NCBI GenBank assembly: GCA_015698045.1
Contig: BLAL01000004.1
Span: forward strand, 248,001-312,000
Length of the DNA stretch: 64,000 nt
Direction: 5' to 3'
Source: Rhizophagus clarus
Lineage: Eukaryota; Glomeromycota; Glomeromycetes; Glomerales; Glomeraceae
The notes beneath the pieces were generated by a model. The model was not told the DNA's origin. It ran no database searches and saw nothing but the letters and a program-made list of their open reading frames with translations. Shown here in pieces: positions 26,501-39,002 of this stretch (the first letter of the stretch is position 1; each line of letters begins with the position of its first letter). The position numbers were made by a program, and so were the translations under genes.

Positions 26501-27611
26501 ATCTAATACCAAATCATCGTTTAAACCCATAATTTCTCTGCCCGATGTTGAACTTGAAGAACCATTAAAGTGAGTGTAAATGTTTGGTAACGGTCTTATC
26601 AAGTTAGATTGCGAATACTTTTCTTTTTCTTTGTTATCATTATTATCAATTACATCCAAAATAATTGATTCAAGAATTGAAACAACTTCTAATATATTTG
26701 GACGTTCATTCGGTTCATACTCCCAACATTCTAAAGAGTATATAAACAATAAAAATACGGTATAAACATTATCCTTTAACATAATTATAACGAAACGACT
26801 TACTTATAAATAAATTACTATATTCAACAGGAGTATTGGGAATAATTTCCTCTCTTTTTCCTAACTGTATATCAACAGCCAATTCAGTATTATCTTGAAG
26901 ATAGAATGGTTGATATCCACTTGAAATTTGCCACATAATAACTCCAATACTATATATATCAGACTTTTTACTTAATTTGTAATCTTTATCAGCAAACCTT
27001 TTCGGATCTACATAAGGAACTACACCTCGTACGCTTGACGTACTGTTTGACGCTTCAGCAATTTTTCTTGATAAACCAAAGTCTGCCAGCTTAATATTTT
27101 TTTGATGCACAAGTATATTTGCTGCATGCTTTAAGTTACGTATATAAAAGTTGTTAATTAATTTCATAATTCATAATTTCTTAAAAAAAAATGTAAACAA
27201 AAAGTTCGATGGATTACCAGATCACAATGAATAATATCACGTTCATGTAAACACAAAACAGCGTTCGATAATTGAAACGCTAATCCAAGTTTATCATCCC
27301 ATCCAAGTTTATGAAAGTTCTCGTGTAAATAGTTTTCTAATGTACCACTATCAGCATATTCTAAAACCAAGATGTAATTGTTCATTTGTTGAGCATCTGA
27401 AACAAATAAAAAAAATATAAATAAATTAGTAATTTGTTTAATTTGTTTAAATATAACATGTTGTTCCATTTATCTTACCGATTACTTCTTTTGTGATACC
27501 ACAAAACCTTAATATATTATCATGAATATTAACGTTCCGATGTAATTTTAGCTAAAAAATAAAAAAAATAAAAAAAAATAAAAGGTAAATGAAAAATGAA
27601 TTTTTTTTCTT

Positions 27612-27642
<31 letters not shown>

Positions 27643-27888
27643 TCAATAATAATTTACTTCATTAACGACTTCTTTAAGAGTTGATTTTTGATTATTAAAA
27701 GATTTTAAAGCGAAGATCCTATTATGTTTCCAATTAGCACGAACAATACTCCCGAATGCGCCACTTCCTATTTTCTGTATGTTTGTAAAATCCGAATATT
27801 TATAATAATTAATATGTTCATTAGCGATTGATCTTTCTAACCAATCAATGTAATTTTTTGTATCTTCAATATCAGAATCGGTTGACAT
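23588..27888 (-). CDS. protein kinase–Sel1 repeat fusion, gene 2 (long repeat array)
   Basis: Five exons: 27888-27658, 27551-27479, 27396-27218, 27128-26804 and 26730-23588 (3951 nt, 1316 aa). Phases are identical to gene 1. Kinase motifs: Gly loop GSGAFG at 41-46, Lys62, HCDLHAAN at 158-165 (Cys in place of the usual HRD arginine) and DFG at 177-179. After a Ser/Asn-rich linker come more than 20 Sel1 repeats, from about 450 to the end. Most correspond in order to gene 1, but gene 2 has extra blocks of about 108 residues (three repeats) near the C-terminus that resemble each other, a sign of internal expansion. The ERPNILEVV kinase tail lies at the start of exon 5. It is a same-strand duplicate of gene 1. 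Confidence 0.92.
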
Positions 27889-27921
27889 TTTGACGATTTT
27901 TTAACGTTGTTTTAAACGTTC

Positions 27922-27924
27922 TTT

Positions 27925-27956
<32 letters not shown>
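27922..27956 (-). promoter_or_regulatory. T(n)A(n) tract upstream of kinase–Sel1 gene 2
   Basis: About 23 T then 12 A on the plus strand, 34-68 bp upstream of the ATG at 27888. Same layout as at genes 1 and 3. Confidence 0.45.
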
Positions 27957-27957
<1 letters not shown>

Positions 27958-30823
27958 GAAAGAAAAGAAAAGAAATTGCATCGATTTATAACGATATTGT
28001 CGATCGGGAAGGAAATTCCGATAAGAGCTTCCAAATTACTGTACATCGAGGATCATGGAATATTTCTTTTTTTTTTATTCTAGATTGTACAAAAAAAATT
28101 TATTTATAGGGAATTGACTCGGTTCTTTTTATTTAATTGGTCAAAATCATTTGCCGTATTCCAAATTCGAATTATAAGTGTGTTTTAATCCCTCGATTTG
28201 AATATATATGAAGTGGATCTTACTGTTGCAATCTGTTACAAATCGGAGTCTGTCCTTGTTAATTAATCTGTGAACGGTTTCACTACGGTTTTCGAAGCAA
28301 ATAAGAAACATCGCCTTGATATTTGATTTAATAGATAAGAATATACTAAACTTATTTGGTAATCGCTATTAAAATGTTTAAATTTGAGTATGAAAATCAA
28401 CGCTGCACAATCTAGAGGTTACGATTACCAGTTTTAAACCGGTTATCGGTTAAACCCGAATATCTAGTATTAGACAGTTGTGGAAAATTTAGGTTTGTAT
28501 TGCTAATTAAAATAAATTTATTTATATTACTTAAATTCATAAATTCAGGCGATTAATCAGAAATTAATATTTGGGTTTTAACCGATAACCGGGTTTAAAC
28601 CATGTACAAGAACGAAAGGTCAACTTTTTTTTTTTCAAAAAAAAAAAAAAAATATTTCAAGTTAACGTTCTTAACTTGTTAGCTTCAAGGTATAATTACT
28701 GAAACATTGTACATCAATTGTGTTAGTTTATCTTATCGTAATTAAAGAGTGGACAAAAAATATTCCCAATCACTTTAATAATGTTAAATAAATTTAATAT
28801 GAAATAGTGTCGAAGTCATATGATAAAAAGTACATACAAAAGGTCATATGATAAAAATGTACTGTATATATTCAAACGATTAAAATTATTTAGTACTGTG
28901 GTACTGTGGATGTGACCTCTATTATTTTTTATAAATAATCCGTTAGAATGTGGGTGCACCGATCATCCACTTTTAATTGTTTTGAGGGAATCTGAGTACA
29001 GTGTACTTTGTCTCCTGTATAATTACAATAAAGATTTAGAAAAACACTCATCCACTACATCATGATGTGAAAGAACTGAGAAAAAAATTTCAAGAAACGA
29101 CTGAAGTTTTTTCCATACTAAAACTGGTGTTTTTGTCGTTACCACTGCTTTACGTGATAGTAAAAGAAATGTGCAAACGAATGTATATACAATTTGAATA
29201 ATAATGTATAACAATGAATGTATTAATAACTGATAAATGTGAACAAATAATTAATACAATATTGCTGCCGAAGGACTAAGACTAAAACTAAGAATTTAAT
29301 TAAAACCAAGACTCCGATAACTTATATGGGACTAACTTAAACTGCGGAATTGTTGATCTTTCGCTAATATACCGATTCCGAAATGCTTCTAAAAGTGCAA
29401 CCTAGAAATGCACAAGTTCTGCTGCACTCTGCAATAGGTTAAATAATTCACTATCTACTAAATAATTTCACAATGGTTTTAATAATAATCCAAGAGGTTT
29501 TTTTTTTCTAAAAATTTTAATAAAGAAGTTTGAAATTGTCAATACAAGAATTTCTAGTTAACTGTCACTTGAAATCAAGGACGCCACACGACCACGGATT
29601 CTGCGAGGGTGCCACCGACAACCTGACACGGTATATCTATCGGGGATTCGCTAGATTGGAAAAGAGGAACAATTTAGAATTTGTAAATTGGTATATAATT
29701 AAGACCAATAAATTACTCGCTAACCTAACGACCATTGTAATTTTCCGCTATCCAATCGGGAGTTATATTGGAATCTTAATAAATCAAACTTCAGTTAGGA
29801 AAGAAATCCTATTTGGCTTCTTGATTCTCTTCCAATTTATATGTACTGTATTTACAGTACAGTATATGTACATCAATAAATCTTTCATTGATTTGCGTTG
29901 AAGATTTGATTTTCTAAAAAAAAAAAAAAGAAAAAAAAATGATATAAATAAAATATTCAATTCTTAAGATCAAAGTATCGGATAATTAAATTAGAATATT
30001 ATAAAATTTTATACAAAGCCGAACAGATAAAATTATTAAAATGATGTGGACGAACACTGAGCGAATAGCCTTTATTATTATAAAAAAAAAAATTATATTG
30101 TAAATAAAATTTCACATAAGCAAAATTTTTTTTTTCCATTTTTCGAAAGCTGACGTGAGCAGGTTACGAATATTATATATCATCAGTTATTTAATTTTTC
30201 TTTTAACTGTTATACTATTACAGTATTACGGATAATTCTTACTGCGTACTGTTTATTTAGGCGTATCATCACACCAAACGTCGAAAGTGGAAGTTTTTGT
30301 GGCGGTGCTATTGAAATCTAAATGGTAAAAAAAAAACGGACAAATTTTATATAAATTAAATACATTCATAAATGTTATAACGGGAAAGTATCTAAGATTA
30401 TTAAGGAAATTACGAATCATTACACAAAAAAAAATTTTTTTTAAATATTTTTGTTTTACTTTATTAAATTACCAAATTCGAGAACGCCCACAGAATTTTT
30501 CTATACGCCTCATCTTGCGCACCATTAACTTTGTAACTGTATTAATAAAGAAGTTTCATTTTAAAAAAATAAGATAAAAAGAAATCAATTTTTAGAATTT
30601 TCCATAGAAGCATGGATAAATTATGATACATGTAACAGTCCTACAAAGTTTGGAAATAAAGTTCACGTTAATAATGCAAGATGAAATTTAAATGACTCTT
30701 GATATAGAAATAAACTTGTTTAGTCTCGTTTGAGCCGGTTAATCAAACAATGCAATGTCACGTGAATGCGGAATTCTCGTCCGGAAAAAAAAACTTTTTT
30801 ATTTATATTTGAACATAGACTAA
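27957..30823. other. divergent intergenic region between kinase–Sel1 genes 2 and 3
   Basis: Contains a small inverted-repeat element (28429-28603) and an isolated higher-GC stretch near 29575-29660. The 123-codon ORF across that stretch has no convincing protein features. Confidence 0.4.
28429..28603. mobile_element. MITE-like element, imperfect inverted ends with AACCGGTTATCGGTTAA core
   Basis: TTTTAAACCGGTTATCGGTT (28432-28451) is repeated in reverse complement within 28571-28603 as AACCGATAACCGGGTTTAAA. The length is about 175 bp and the interior AT-rich. No coding capacity. Confidence 0.55.
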
Positions 30824-30853
30824 TTTTTTTTTTTTTTTTAAAAAAAAAAAAAA
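30824..30853 (+). promoter_or_regulatory. T(n)A(n) tract upstream of kinase–Sel1 gene 3
   Basis: About 16 T followed by 14 A, 49-78 bp upstream of the ATG at 30902, as at genes 1 and 2. Confidence 0.45.
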
Positions 30854-30901
30854 TAAATAAATAAAAAAAAGGCAAAATAAAATAAAAAAGAAATTTTTAC
30901 A

Positions 30902-33900
30902 ATGTCAAATGACAATGTCACTATAAATGATATGGATTATTATAATAATTTGTTAAATGACTATTACGTAAAAGGGTTCGATCACTTTAGAGTTTTAAAA
31001 AAAATAGATACCGGCTCTTTCGCACAAATCAGAATTATCACATTGAAAGATACTACAGGTCCTAAATTTGTTTTAAAATGTTTTAATTATGACAAAACAA
31101 CTCCTAAAGAAATTATCAATGAGGTAACTATTTATTAAAATATCTGATATCATGAACAAATTAACAGATCATATTACATAAACATATATTTTACAGATAC
31201 AATTACAAAGAGAAGTTGATTGTCATCCTAATATTATAAGATTAATAGGTATCTTAAAAGGTAAAAATTTAACAATAATTACATAGATATCATAATTTAT
31301 AATATATATGCTTATAATACATTATTTATCTTCTTTTAGAACCAATATTAGAAAAGTATTCATTGGTATTAGAATATGCTGATGGTGGTACATTACAGGC
31401 TTATTTACAAAAACCGCCTAAAGAACTTAAATGGGATGATAAAACTAAATTAACGCTACAAATAGCAAGTGCTATTTCATGGTTACATGATCGTGATATT
31501 ATCCATTGTGATTTGGTAATTATAAATTAAGTTTACATAGTTTTTTTTTTTAAATGTATAAAATTAATTAATAAATCTTATCGCATATGTGACTTAAAGC
31601 ATGCAGCAAATATACTTGTACATCAAGACAATATTAAGTTGGCAGATTTTGGTCAATCAAGGAAAATTATCGAAGCAGCAAGTAATAGTACATCAAGCGC
31701 ATGCGGTGTATTACCTTATGTAGACCCAAAATGTTTTTTTGACAAAAATTACAAATTAAGTAAAAAATCTGATGTGTACAGTATTGGGGTTATTATGTGG
31801 CAGATTTCAAGCGGACGTGAACCATTCCATACTGAAGAATATGATTTGACCTTAATGTGGCATATAAGCGAAGGAAAAAGGGAAGAAACAATTAATGGCA
31901 CACCTGATGATTATAGTAACTTATATATAAGTAAGTTATATTTTAAAATAAATTTACTGAATCTTTTTTTTTCGTCTTAAAATAAATTATTGAATCATTA
32001 TTATGATTAATTAGGATGTTGGAGTGGTAAACCAGATGAACGCCCGGATATACAAGAAGTTGGTTTAATACTTCAAACAATATCTTCTAAGGATGATGTG
32101 TTTAATAATGCTCAAATACAAGAAGATAACATTGAATTACTCAATAATATATCTGCAATGAACAATTCTAGCGAAAGCATTTCAGCCTCAGTTGATAGTT
32201 TAATTATAAATGATAACATGTTAAAGATGATGAGAACAAGAAGTTCATATCAAGAATCAATAAATTTATTGGATCCTATACTTGTTGATAAATTAATCGA
32301 AATTATAATGAAAAAACATGATGAAGGTTATGTTATTGATAATAAAATTCAACAAATTATTTATGAACAGATATTTCAATTAAATCAGAACGAAGATAAT
32401 TTCGTTTATTGGCTTAAAAATAATCAAAACGAAGCGAAATATAATTGGCTTTTAGGATTATTTTATTATTATAATATTTTAAATGATGATACAGGAGATG
32501 ATGTTATTAAAGCATTTCGATTATTTTCAAAAGCATCAGAAAGTAACCTTCCAATAGCTCAAGTTTATCTCGCTTATTGTTATAATGAAGGTTATGGAAC
32601 AAAGAAAAATGAATATAAAGCATTTAATTGGTATATAAAATCTGTAGAAAGTAAAGAAGAAAATAAAAATTTTATTGGACATTTTTATCTAAAATACTGT
32701 ATTGGAATTAGAAATTATGAGAAATCTATTCATTTGAATAAAGAATCGATAAAAAATGGTAAAACACGAGATATTCTTAGAAAGAAAAAAATTAAGGCTT
32801 GTAAGGTATCATTAACCAGGACACTAAATCAGTATTGTGTGTTTTATATTGGACAAATATTAAAAAGAATAATATATAAGGAAAATGCATTTATTTACTT
32901 TGAAAAAGCAGCGAGAAGCGGAAATAAAGTTGCACAGCATAACGTAGGTTATTGTTATAGAGATGGTATAGGTGGCGCAGTAAAGGACGAAAGGCGAGCC
33001 TTTGAATTTTTTGAAAAATCCGCCGGACAAAATCATCTACCTGGAATATTTCGACTTGGTCATTGTTATGATGAGGGAATCGGAACCAAGATCGATAAAG
33101 CAATAGCATTTTTATTATATAAAAAGGCTGCTAGACAAGGAAATATTGAGGCTCAAAATAATCTTGGACGTTTATACGAAGTAGGTGAAGGAACCATAAA
33201 GAATTTAAAAAAAGCAATTTATTGGTATGAAAAAGCGGCAGATAATGGAAATGGGTTGTCACAATATAACTTGGGCGTATGTTATGAAAATAAAATAGGT
33301 GTTGAAAAAAGTGATGATAAAGCATTTGAATATTATAAAAAATCGGCTGAACAGAAATGTACAAACGGAACATTTGAACTTGCTAAATGCTTTTATAAAG
33401 GAATTGGCACTAATGTTAATAAAGAAAAGGCGTTTAAATTATATAAGAAAGCAGCTGAAGAAGGACACACTTACGCTCAAATTAAACTTGGAACTTTGTA
33501 TGAAATAGAAAAAGAAAAGAAATCCAAAAAAGCCATTTATTGGTATGAAAAAGCGGCAGAAAATGGAATTGCATTATATAATTTAGGAAGATGTTATGAA
33601 CATGGAATTGGTGTTAATAAAAATTACAGATTAGCTTTTAAATATTATGGAAGATCAGCTGGACAAGAAAATGTTGATGGAAAATTACGACTTGGAAATT
33701 GTTTTGATAAAGGAATTGGTACTGATATTAATAAGAAAAGAGCATTTGAATTATATAATGAAGTAGCTGAAAAAGGAAATCCCAAAGTTCAAAATATTGT
33801 CGGATCTTTATATGAAAAAGGTGAAGGAACTGCTAAGAATTTAGAAAAAGCTGTTTATTGGTATAAAAAAGCAGATGAAAATGGAAATAAAGAGGCATCA

Positions 33901-33966
33901 TATAATTTGAGTAGGCTTCAGTATAAAGCAATCGAAGACGATTCACGCGACTTCTTTGAAGTTTGA
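30902..33966 (+). CDS. protein kinase–Sel1 repeat fusion, gene 3 (degenerate Gly loop)
   Basis: Five exons: 30902-31123, 31197-31260, 31340-31515, 31600-31930 and 32015-33966 (2745 nt, 914 aa). Phases are the same as in genes 1 and 2. The kinase has Lys59 (FVLKCF), HCDLHAAN at 151-158 and DFG at 170-172. The Gly loop reads DTGSFA at 36-41: the first and third glycines of the GxGxxG pattern, both present in genes 1 and 2, are replaced by Asp and Ala. ATP binding may therefore be weak and the protein could act as a pseudokinase scaffold; this is inference. About 11 Sel1 repeats follow from around 440, fewer than in its neighbours. It is transcribed divergently from gene 2. Confidence 0.91.
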
Positions 33967-36900
33967 TAGACCTCACGAAATTAAGTTATTCAATACCACG
34001 GATAAGTATTCGAATATGCTATTACTGAGATTTTGATAATCTTAAACAAAAACTTTTTAATAAACTTTATATAATATTAATACTTAGTTTATATTGAATA
34101 TTAATGTATTTCTTGTAATAATAAAACATAATAAGCTCTCGTCGTGAATATTATCAAATAAAATTCGTTTGCGCTCACATTGATTAAATAATATGCAATT
34201 ACGCTATTAAAGTCGTCACAGGATCTCTGCGGTACATAAAATATACTGGTAAATTTACTTGAAAATGTATACATTTTTATCACCAGCTATTCTGCCCTTC
34301 GATGTATGATAGTGCATGGAGCAGCACAAAGTTATGCGTAATCTTTGTGGTAATATTTTGTCATAATATGATTTTGAGTATCACTAAAATGATGTAGTTT
34401 TGTTATTGTATTAGAGTGTTTTGGGTTTTGTTAAAGTAGGTATACAGTAATATCTTCCCGACTATTAATCTTATAACTTACAATCAATTTCCATAAATTT
34501 CATAATGATGCTTCAAAGTTAAAAGATTTAATCATTATATAGAATAATCTAAAAAAATTTGATATATTTAAGAAAGTTTATAAAAAAACTAGGAGGAATA
34601 TTTGTATTACAACATAACTCTGAAAGAAAAAATCAGTGAATAATTATGACGATATATATAACAATAATGGACAAATTTTTTCGATTTCACTAGTGCACTC
34701 ACTAGTGATGATTTTGAACTAGGTGTCGAAATATAAATCATATTATCCCATCGGTACTATGTATATACTGATGGATTTTTTTGTTACTTATTCCACTGGT
34801 TTATAATAAGTGTTAACTATAATAAATATTTGTTTATAATGCAAATTATCTTTTTTTTTTTTTTTTGATAAAAATACGCGTTTGATACATTTTTATGTTT
34901 CGGGTTATTTGATTATTTGATAATGAATATGAGAATGCACGTCTTTAACCGCACTAGGAATAATTATTTTCGAAAATTCTGACTGTATTTCACATTATCA
35001 CCATCCCTTAATATTTTTCATTTTTCAGCTAATTTGAAAATTAAATATGAGAAACATAATACATAAATAAAAACTAAATTAATCACCTGAAAATTCGGAA
35101 TCACTATCATTATCATTTAAATTTTCCCATGAAAGTATTCAATTCTTCTACTTCAATATAAATACCTTGCTAATGATGCATAACAGTTATATACAGATTC
35201 TGCCTTATAGTTTTCACCATTTTGTTATTTAAGCCATGTAATGAATTTGCATAAAAATCTTCTTGTACAAGTATTATATTGATTAATTTTTTTTTATCAT
35301 GTTGGCTTCATGATTGAATCTATCAACTACAAGAAGCCATTTTGCAGTACACTTATCTGTATTTTTACTCTGAAAGTTGTTGAATTTGATATATTTCCCT
35401 CATTTGTAGAATAGATGACATTACAATAAGGTTTTTAAAGTGAAAAAAAAAGATATATTTGGAAAGAAGAATAAAAAAGGAGTAGGAAAAGAAAAGAGAA
35501 TGTAAAAAGCAAAAAAGAAAAAGAAAAAAAGCTTAAAAAAAAGCTTAAATATAGTAAGAAAAAATCCATCAGTATATACGTCATACACAATGAGATAAAC
35601 CTGTTATTATATGGAAAGCTTAGAATAACTTGGTATTCACTGATGTACCCCCCCTTCGGGAGGGCCCCACATCAGTGAATAATTTAGTTATTCTCAGATA
35701 TCCATGGAATAACAAGTATTTATTTTATACAAGATTTATGTACTAAGAATTAATGATGCTATTCTTTATTGATAATTAGTATCTTCATCATCTTTCCAAT
35801 GTTCCTTCACAAAATTATAGAAATTTTACCTTAAAGAAGGTTAACGAACAACATGAGTGTAAAACGTTTATATCTTCGTCTAAATTTTTAAGAATTTCAT
35901 TTAAACAATCAACTATTAAGTTGATAAGACAATTTTTTTTTTTTAAAAAAAAAAAAGAACAATTTTGTGATTTGACATATTATCACTACTTTAATATTAT
36001 ATGTAACGTTATTAAAAAATTCTATTGGTTTTATCGATTCCTTTTTCACTTTTTATATTAGCTAGTATAGGTTACGCTTTCATGCTATTTTGTATTAGTA
36101 CAGATTACGCTGTTATCCTTTTAAATAAAACATGAGTGACGCTATTTAAAGATGAGGAGAACTTAGAAAACAAAAATCTTGATCAATTTATGTTGAATTT
36201 TATGAACTCAAAACACATACGATAATATTCTCTTACAGAATAGATATCAAATTCATTAAAAGCCCTTTTCAAAAGATATAGAAATTTTACGTTACAGAGA
36301 TTTGGATCATAAAACTTATTGATGAAATAGAATAACCCAGAAGAGGGTATTTGATATTTGAAAAAAATAAGTCGTGCTTTCATCACAAAGATAGGCGATA
36401 ACAAAGTAAATTTTAGACAAAGTGAAATGCAATACATTCAAAGGTTAAAGGAAATTCTAAATAACGATCATAGAATTTGAAAATTTAATGAGATAGTAAT
36501 TATCAATTCCATAAAGGGTCACAAACTAGAAATGATACAAATATCCAACTTGAAACATTTCCAGAGGATATAAAAGTTCTGTTAAAGAAACTTTAGAAAT
36601 TTGGGGAAATAGTGATAGTTAATTGTGATATATTCTTTTCAAGTGGAATTAAAGGATTTAGAAATTTGGGGAATGGTAATAGTTATATTGTGATATGTCA
36701 CATTCTTTTTCTAGAATCATTGACGACTTGACTAAATATTTATAGAAGAAATAGGAGACGTTTAAGATGGAGATTATGCGGAAAATCGAGGGTGACGAGG
36801 CAACGAGTTTCGTCTTTACTCGAAAAAATTTTAATGGATTTGTGAGTTGTCATTTATTACTGTTCTTTAGATGATTAATACGCTTAGTAACCTTTCTTCC

Positions 36901-37552
36901 TTGATTCCAGCAGCTATAATCTAGTAGATGTATTTCCGAATCTTTCGAGAAAATAGGAGAAAGAAAATACGTTGTATAAAATGTTTCTTCATTATTTAAA
37001 TTTAAGAATCCACGTTTAGAAATTTGTATTTCGACTGGATCGAGACGCATTCATCAAATTTGTGATATATTGTAAATTCATGTTTCAACTAATTTTTTTT
37101 GTACATAAAAATGCTTGCTGGACGTAATTTATTAGTTTGTTGTCAGTTTAATTTTTTATTAGTTTATTATCAGTTTATTGATTAAACGATTTACTCATAT
37201 ATCAATTGTAATCATGTTTATATATAGTACTAGTTTAATTTTCGTACTAATTTGAAATGAGACGATATGAAATCTGGTGACGATGGTCGAATTCAGATAA
37301 ATGAATATTTTTTTGCTGCAGCATAAAATTAATAAGGAGATACGGCAAATAAAGGTAAATTGGTGAATCAGAAAAATTTGATATCGGAAGTACTGTATAT
37401 AATAGTTAAATAAAATACAACATTAATAATAAGTTAGAGCTTGGACTTGCAAACCATGTAACTCGACAGCTTCAAGTTTATTTTTTTTATATTCTTATAA
37501 ACTACAAATATATTTAAAAATACAGCACAAATAACACACAATACGACAAATT
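33967..37552. other. intergenic, no gene seen apart from a foldback hairpin
   Basis: AT-rich. Short ORFs around 36183-37050 have no recognisable domain. The one clear structure is the inverted repeat at 35603-35717. Confidence 0.4.
35603..35717. repeat. foldback hairpin with C-rich/G-rich core and TTCG loop
   Basis: TATTCACTGATGT (35634-35646) pairs perfectly with 35669-35681; AGAATAACT (35622-35630) pairs with 35686-35694; imperfect pairing extends to about 35603 and 35717. Between the arms, CCCCCCC, TTCG and GGAGGG form the tip. It may be a foldback MITE or a structured RNA; no flanking gene uses it. Confidence 0.6.
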
Positions 37553-39002
37553 TTAAGATGATATTTTTTTGACTTGAAATACTTCATAATCTTCAATATC
37601 AAAAGAATTTCTTGGAATATTAATATCAGTATAAGCATATGGGTAAGAACTCCATTTACCATTTCGTTGCATACATAAATCATGACTACCATTATCATAT
37701 GTTCAAAAACTGGACCAAGTTCAGGATCACTTAACATTGGTAATTATTGTTATTCATCCTGCTAATTTTACCTGAACTAATATTGTCATAATCTTTAAAT
37801 GAAAATATGAAACTATCAGAAGTAATTTTCTGTTCTAATCCACTCCAATCAAGTGGATTATAACCTCCAATTGATTGATTTGAATTTTTGATTTTTATAA
37901 CTATAATAGTTGCTCCTTTGTTATCACATTTATTATGAAATGAAATAGCATCAAAACTATCCCAACTACCACGGAAGATGAGATTAAATTCATAAGGTAT
38001 ATTACTATTAGTATACATGTTATTTTCTCTTTTATCAATCCAATTTGCAATAAGTATAATATGTTTTTTTTTAATTAATGAAGAAGTTGGTTAATATCCA
38101 GGAACCATATGAAATTTTAAAATATCTTCTCTTAATTCTTTAGATAAATTTGTTCATAAGGTCTAACTTTATTGAAATAATCACCGGAAGATATATCATA
38201 AAATCTAATTAATGGTATAAATTTATGAAGGATTCTTTCAAAAATATTAAAATTTTCTTGATTCCATTTAGAAACGTCTTCATTAAGAATTTTTTCTTGT
38301 GCCAAACCCCATTTAACTAAATTTTCCCAAATTTCAATTTCATTTAAAGTTAAATCATTTTGTTTCAGAATGATCCCCAATAAAGTTGCAGGTAAATTAA
38401 CCAACTTAACAGAATTAAATAAAATATCAGGTTTTAAATATATTTCTTCTAAACATAATTCTTGTATATTATTAAAGATTTTATGAGAGTAAGTCATTTG
38501 AAGAATTTCAACCGGATCATTTTGTAAGAATGATTGATGATGTTTAATAAGGAAATCTTCAGCAAGTTTAATCAACTGGGTCAACTTTAATTCTTCAAAA
38601 GCTATCATAATGTTTAAAATTTCAAGTCCAGTTTTGCTTTCTATGTCAACATGTCCGGTATAAAATTACCTATAGAATACCGAAAATATTTCAATTAGTA
38701 TACTGTAAATGTGTAAAGTGTGAATATACTAATATATTGTATAGTTACTTGATAATAACATCGAAAGCTTGAGGAGTAATGTTTGGCTTCTTAATTACGA
38801 ATTTTCCATCTTTTTTAATAATATCTTTTGCAGAGAGGGTCGAATTAAAATAATCGGATCTGCAACATAATAAAACAGAATGCACATGAAATTCCTTAAT
38901 ATCCGGTTTCTGCCCGACATGAATGATGATATCATAATTAGCTTCAGTTTTAAGTAATTCTTCGAGTGCTTTTAAAACTTCAGATTCAAATTTAAAAGAC
39001 AT
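37553..39002 (-). pseudogene. BTB–BACK–TLDc domain protein, decayed
   Basis: Minus strand. A BTB domain (39002 to about 38750) begins MSFKFESEVLKALEELLKTE and has the HVHSVLLCCRSDYF core. A GT-AG intron follows, and the next exon opens with TAA exactly where family members have an aromatic residue before FYTGHVDIE. A BACK-like region runs to 38132, where the frame is lost after KVRPYEQI and resumes one base off as LSKELREDILKFHMVPGY, followed by another stop (TAA after VPGY). The TLDc domain (FNLIFRGSWDSFDAISFHNK, GGYNPLDWSG) spans about 38018-37731, with further frame changes before the conserved end EDYEVFQVKKISS at 37553. Family role: BTB adaptors for cullin-3 ligases, common in AM fungi. 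At least two nonsense changes and two or more frameshifts make function unlikely. Confidence 0.88.

Noticed and set aside
29530..29901. 123-codon plus-strand ORF
   Set aside because: Only a short stretch has higher GC; no domain, intron signals or homologous pattern seen, and the C-terminal part is low-complexity hydrophobic. Probably chance.
36183..37050. Short minus-strand ORFs
   Set aside because: No domain, no splice-linked continuation, composition typical of AT-rich random sequence.
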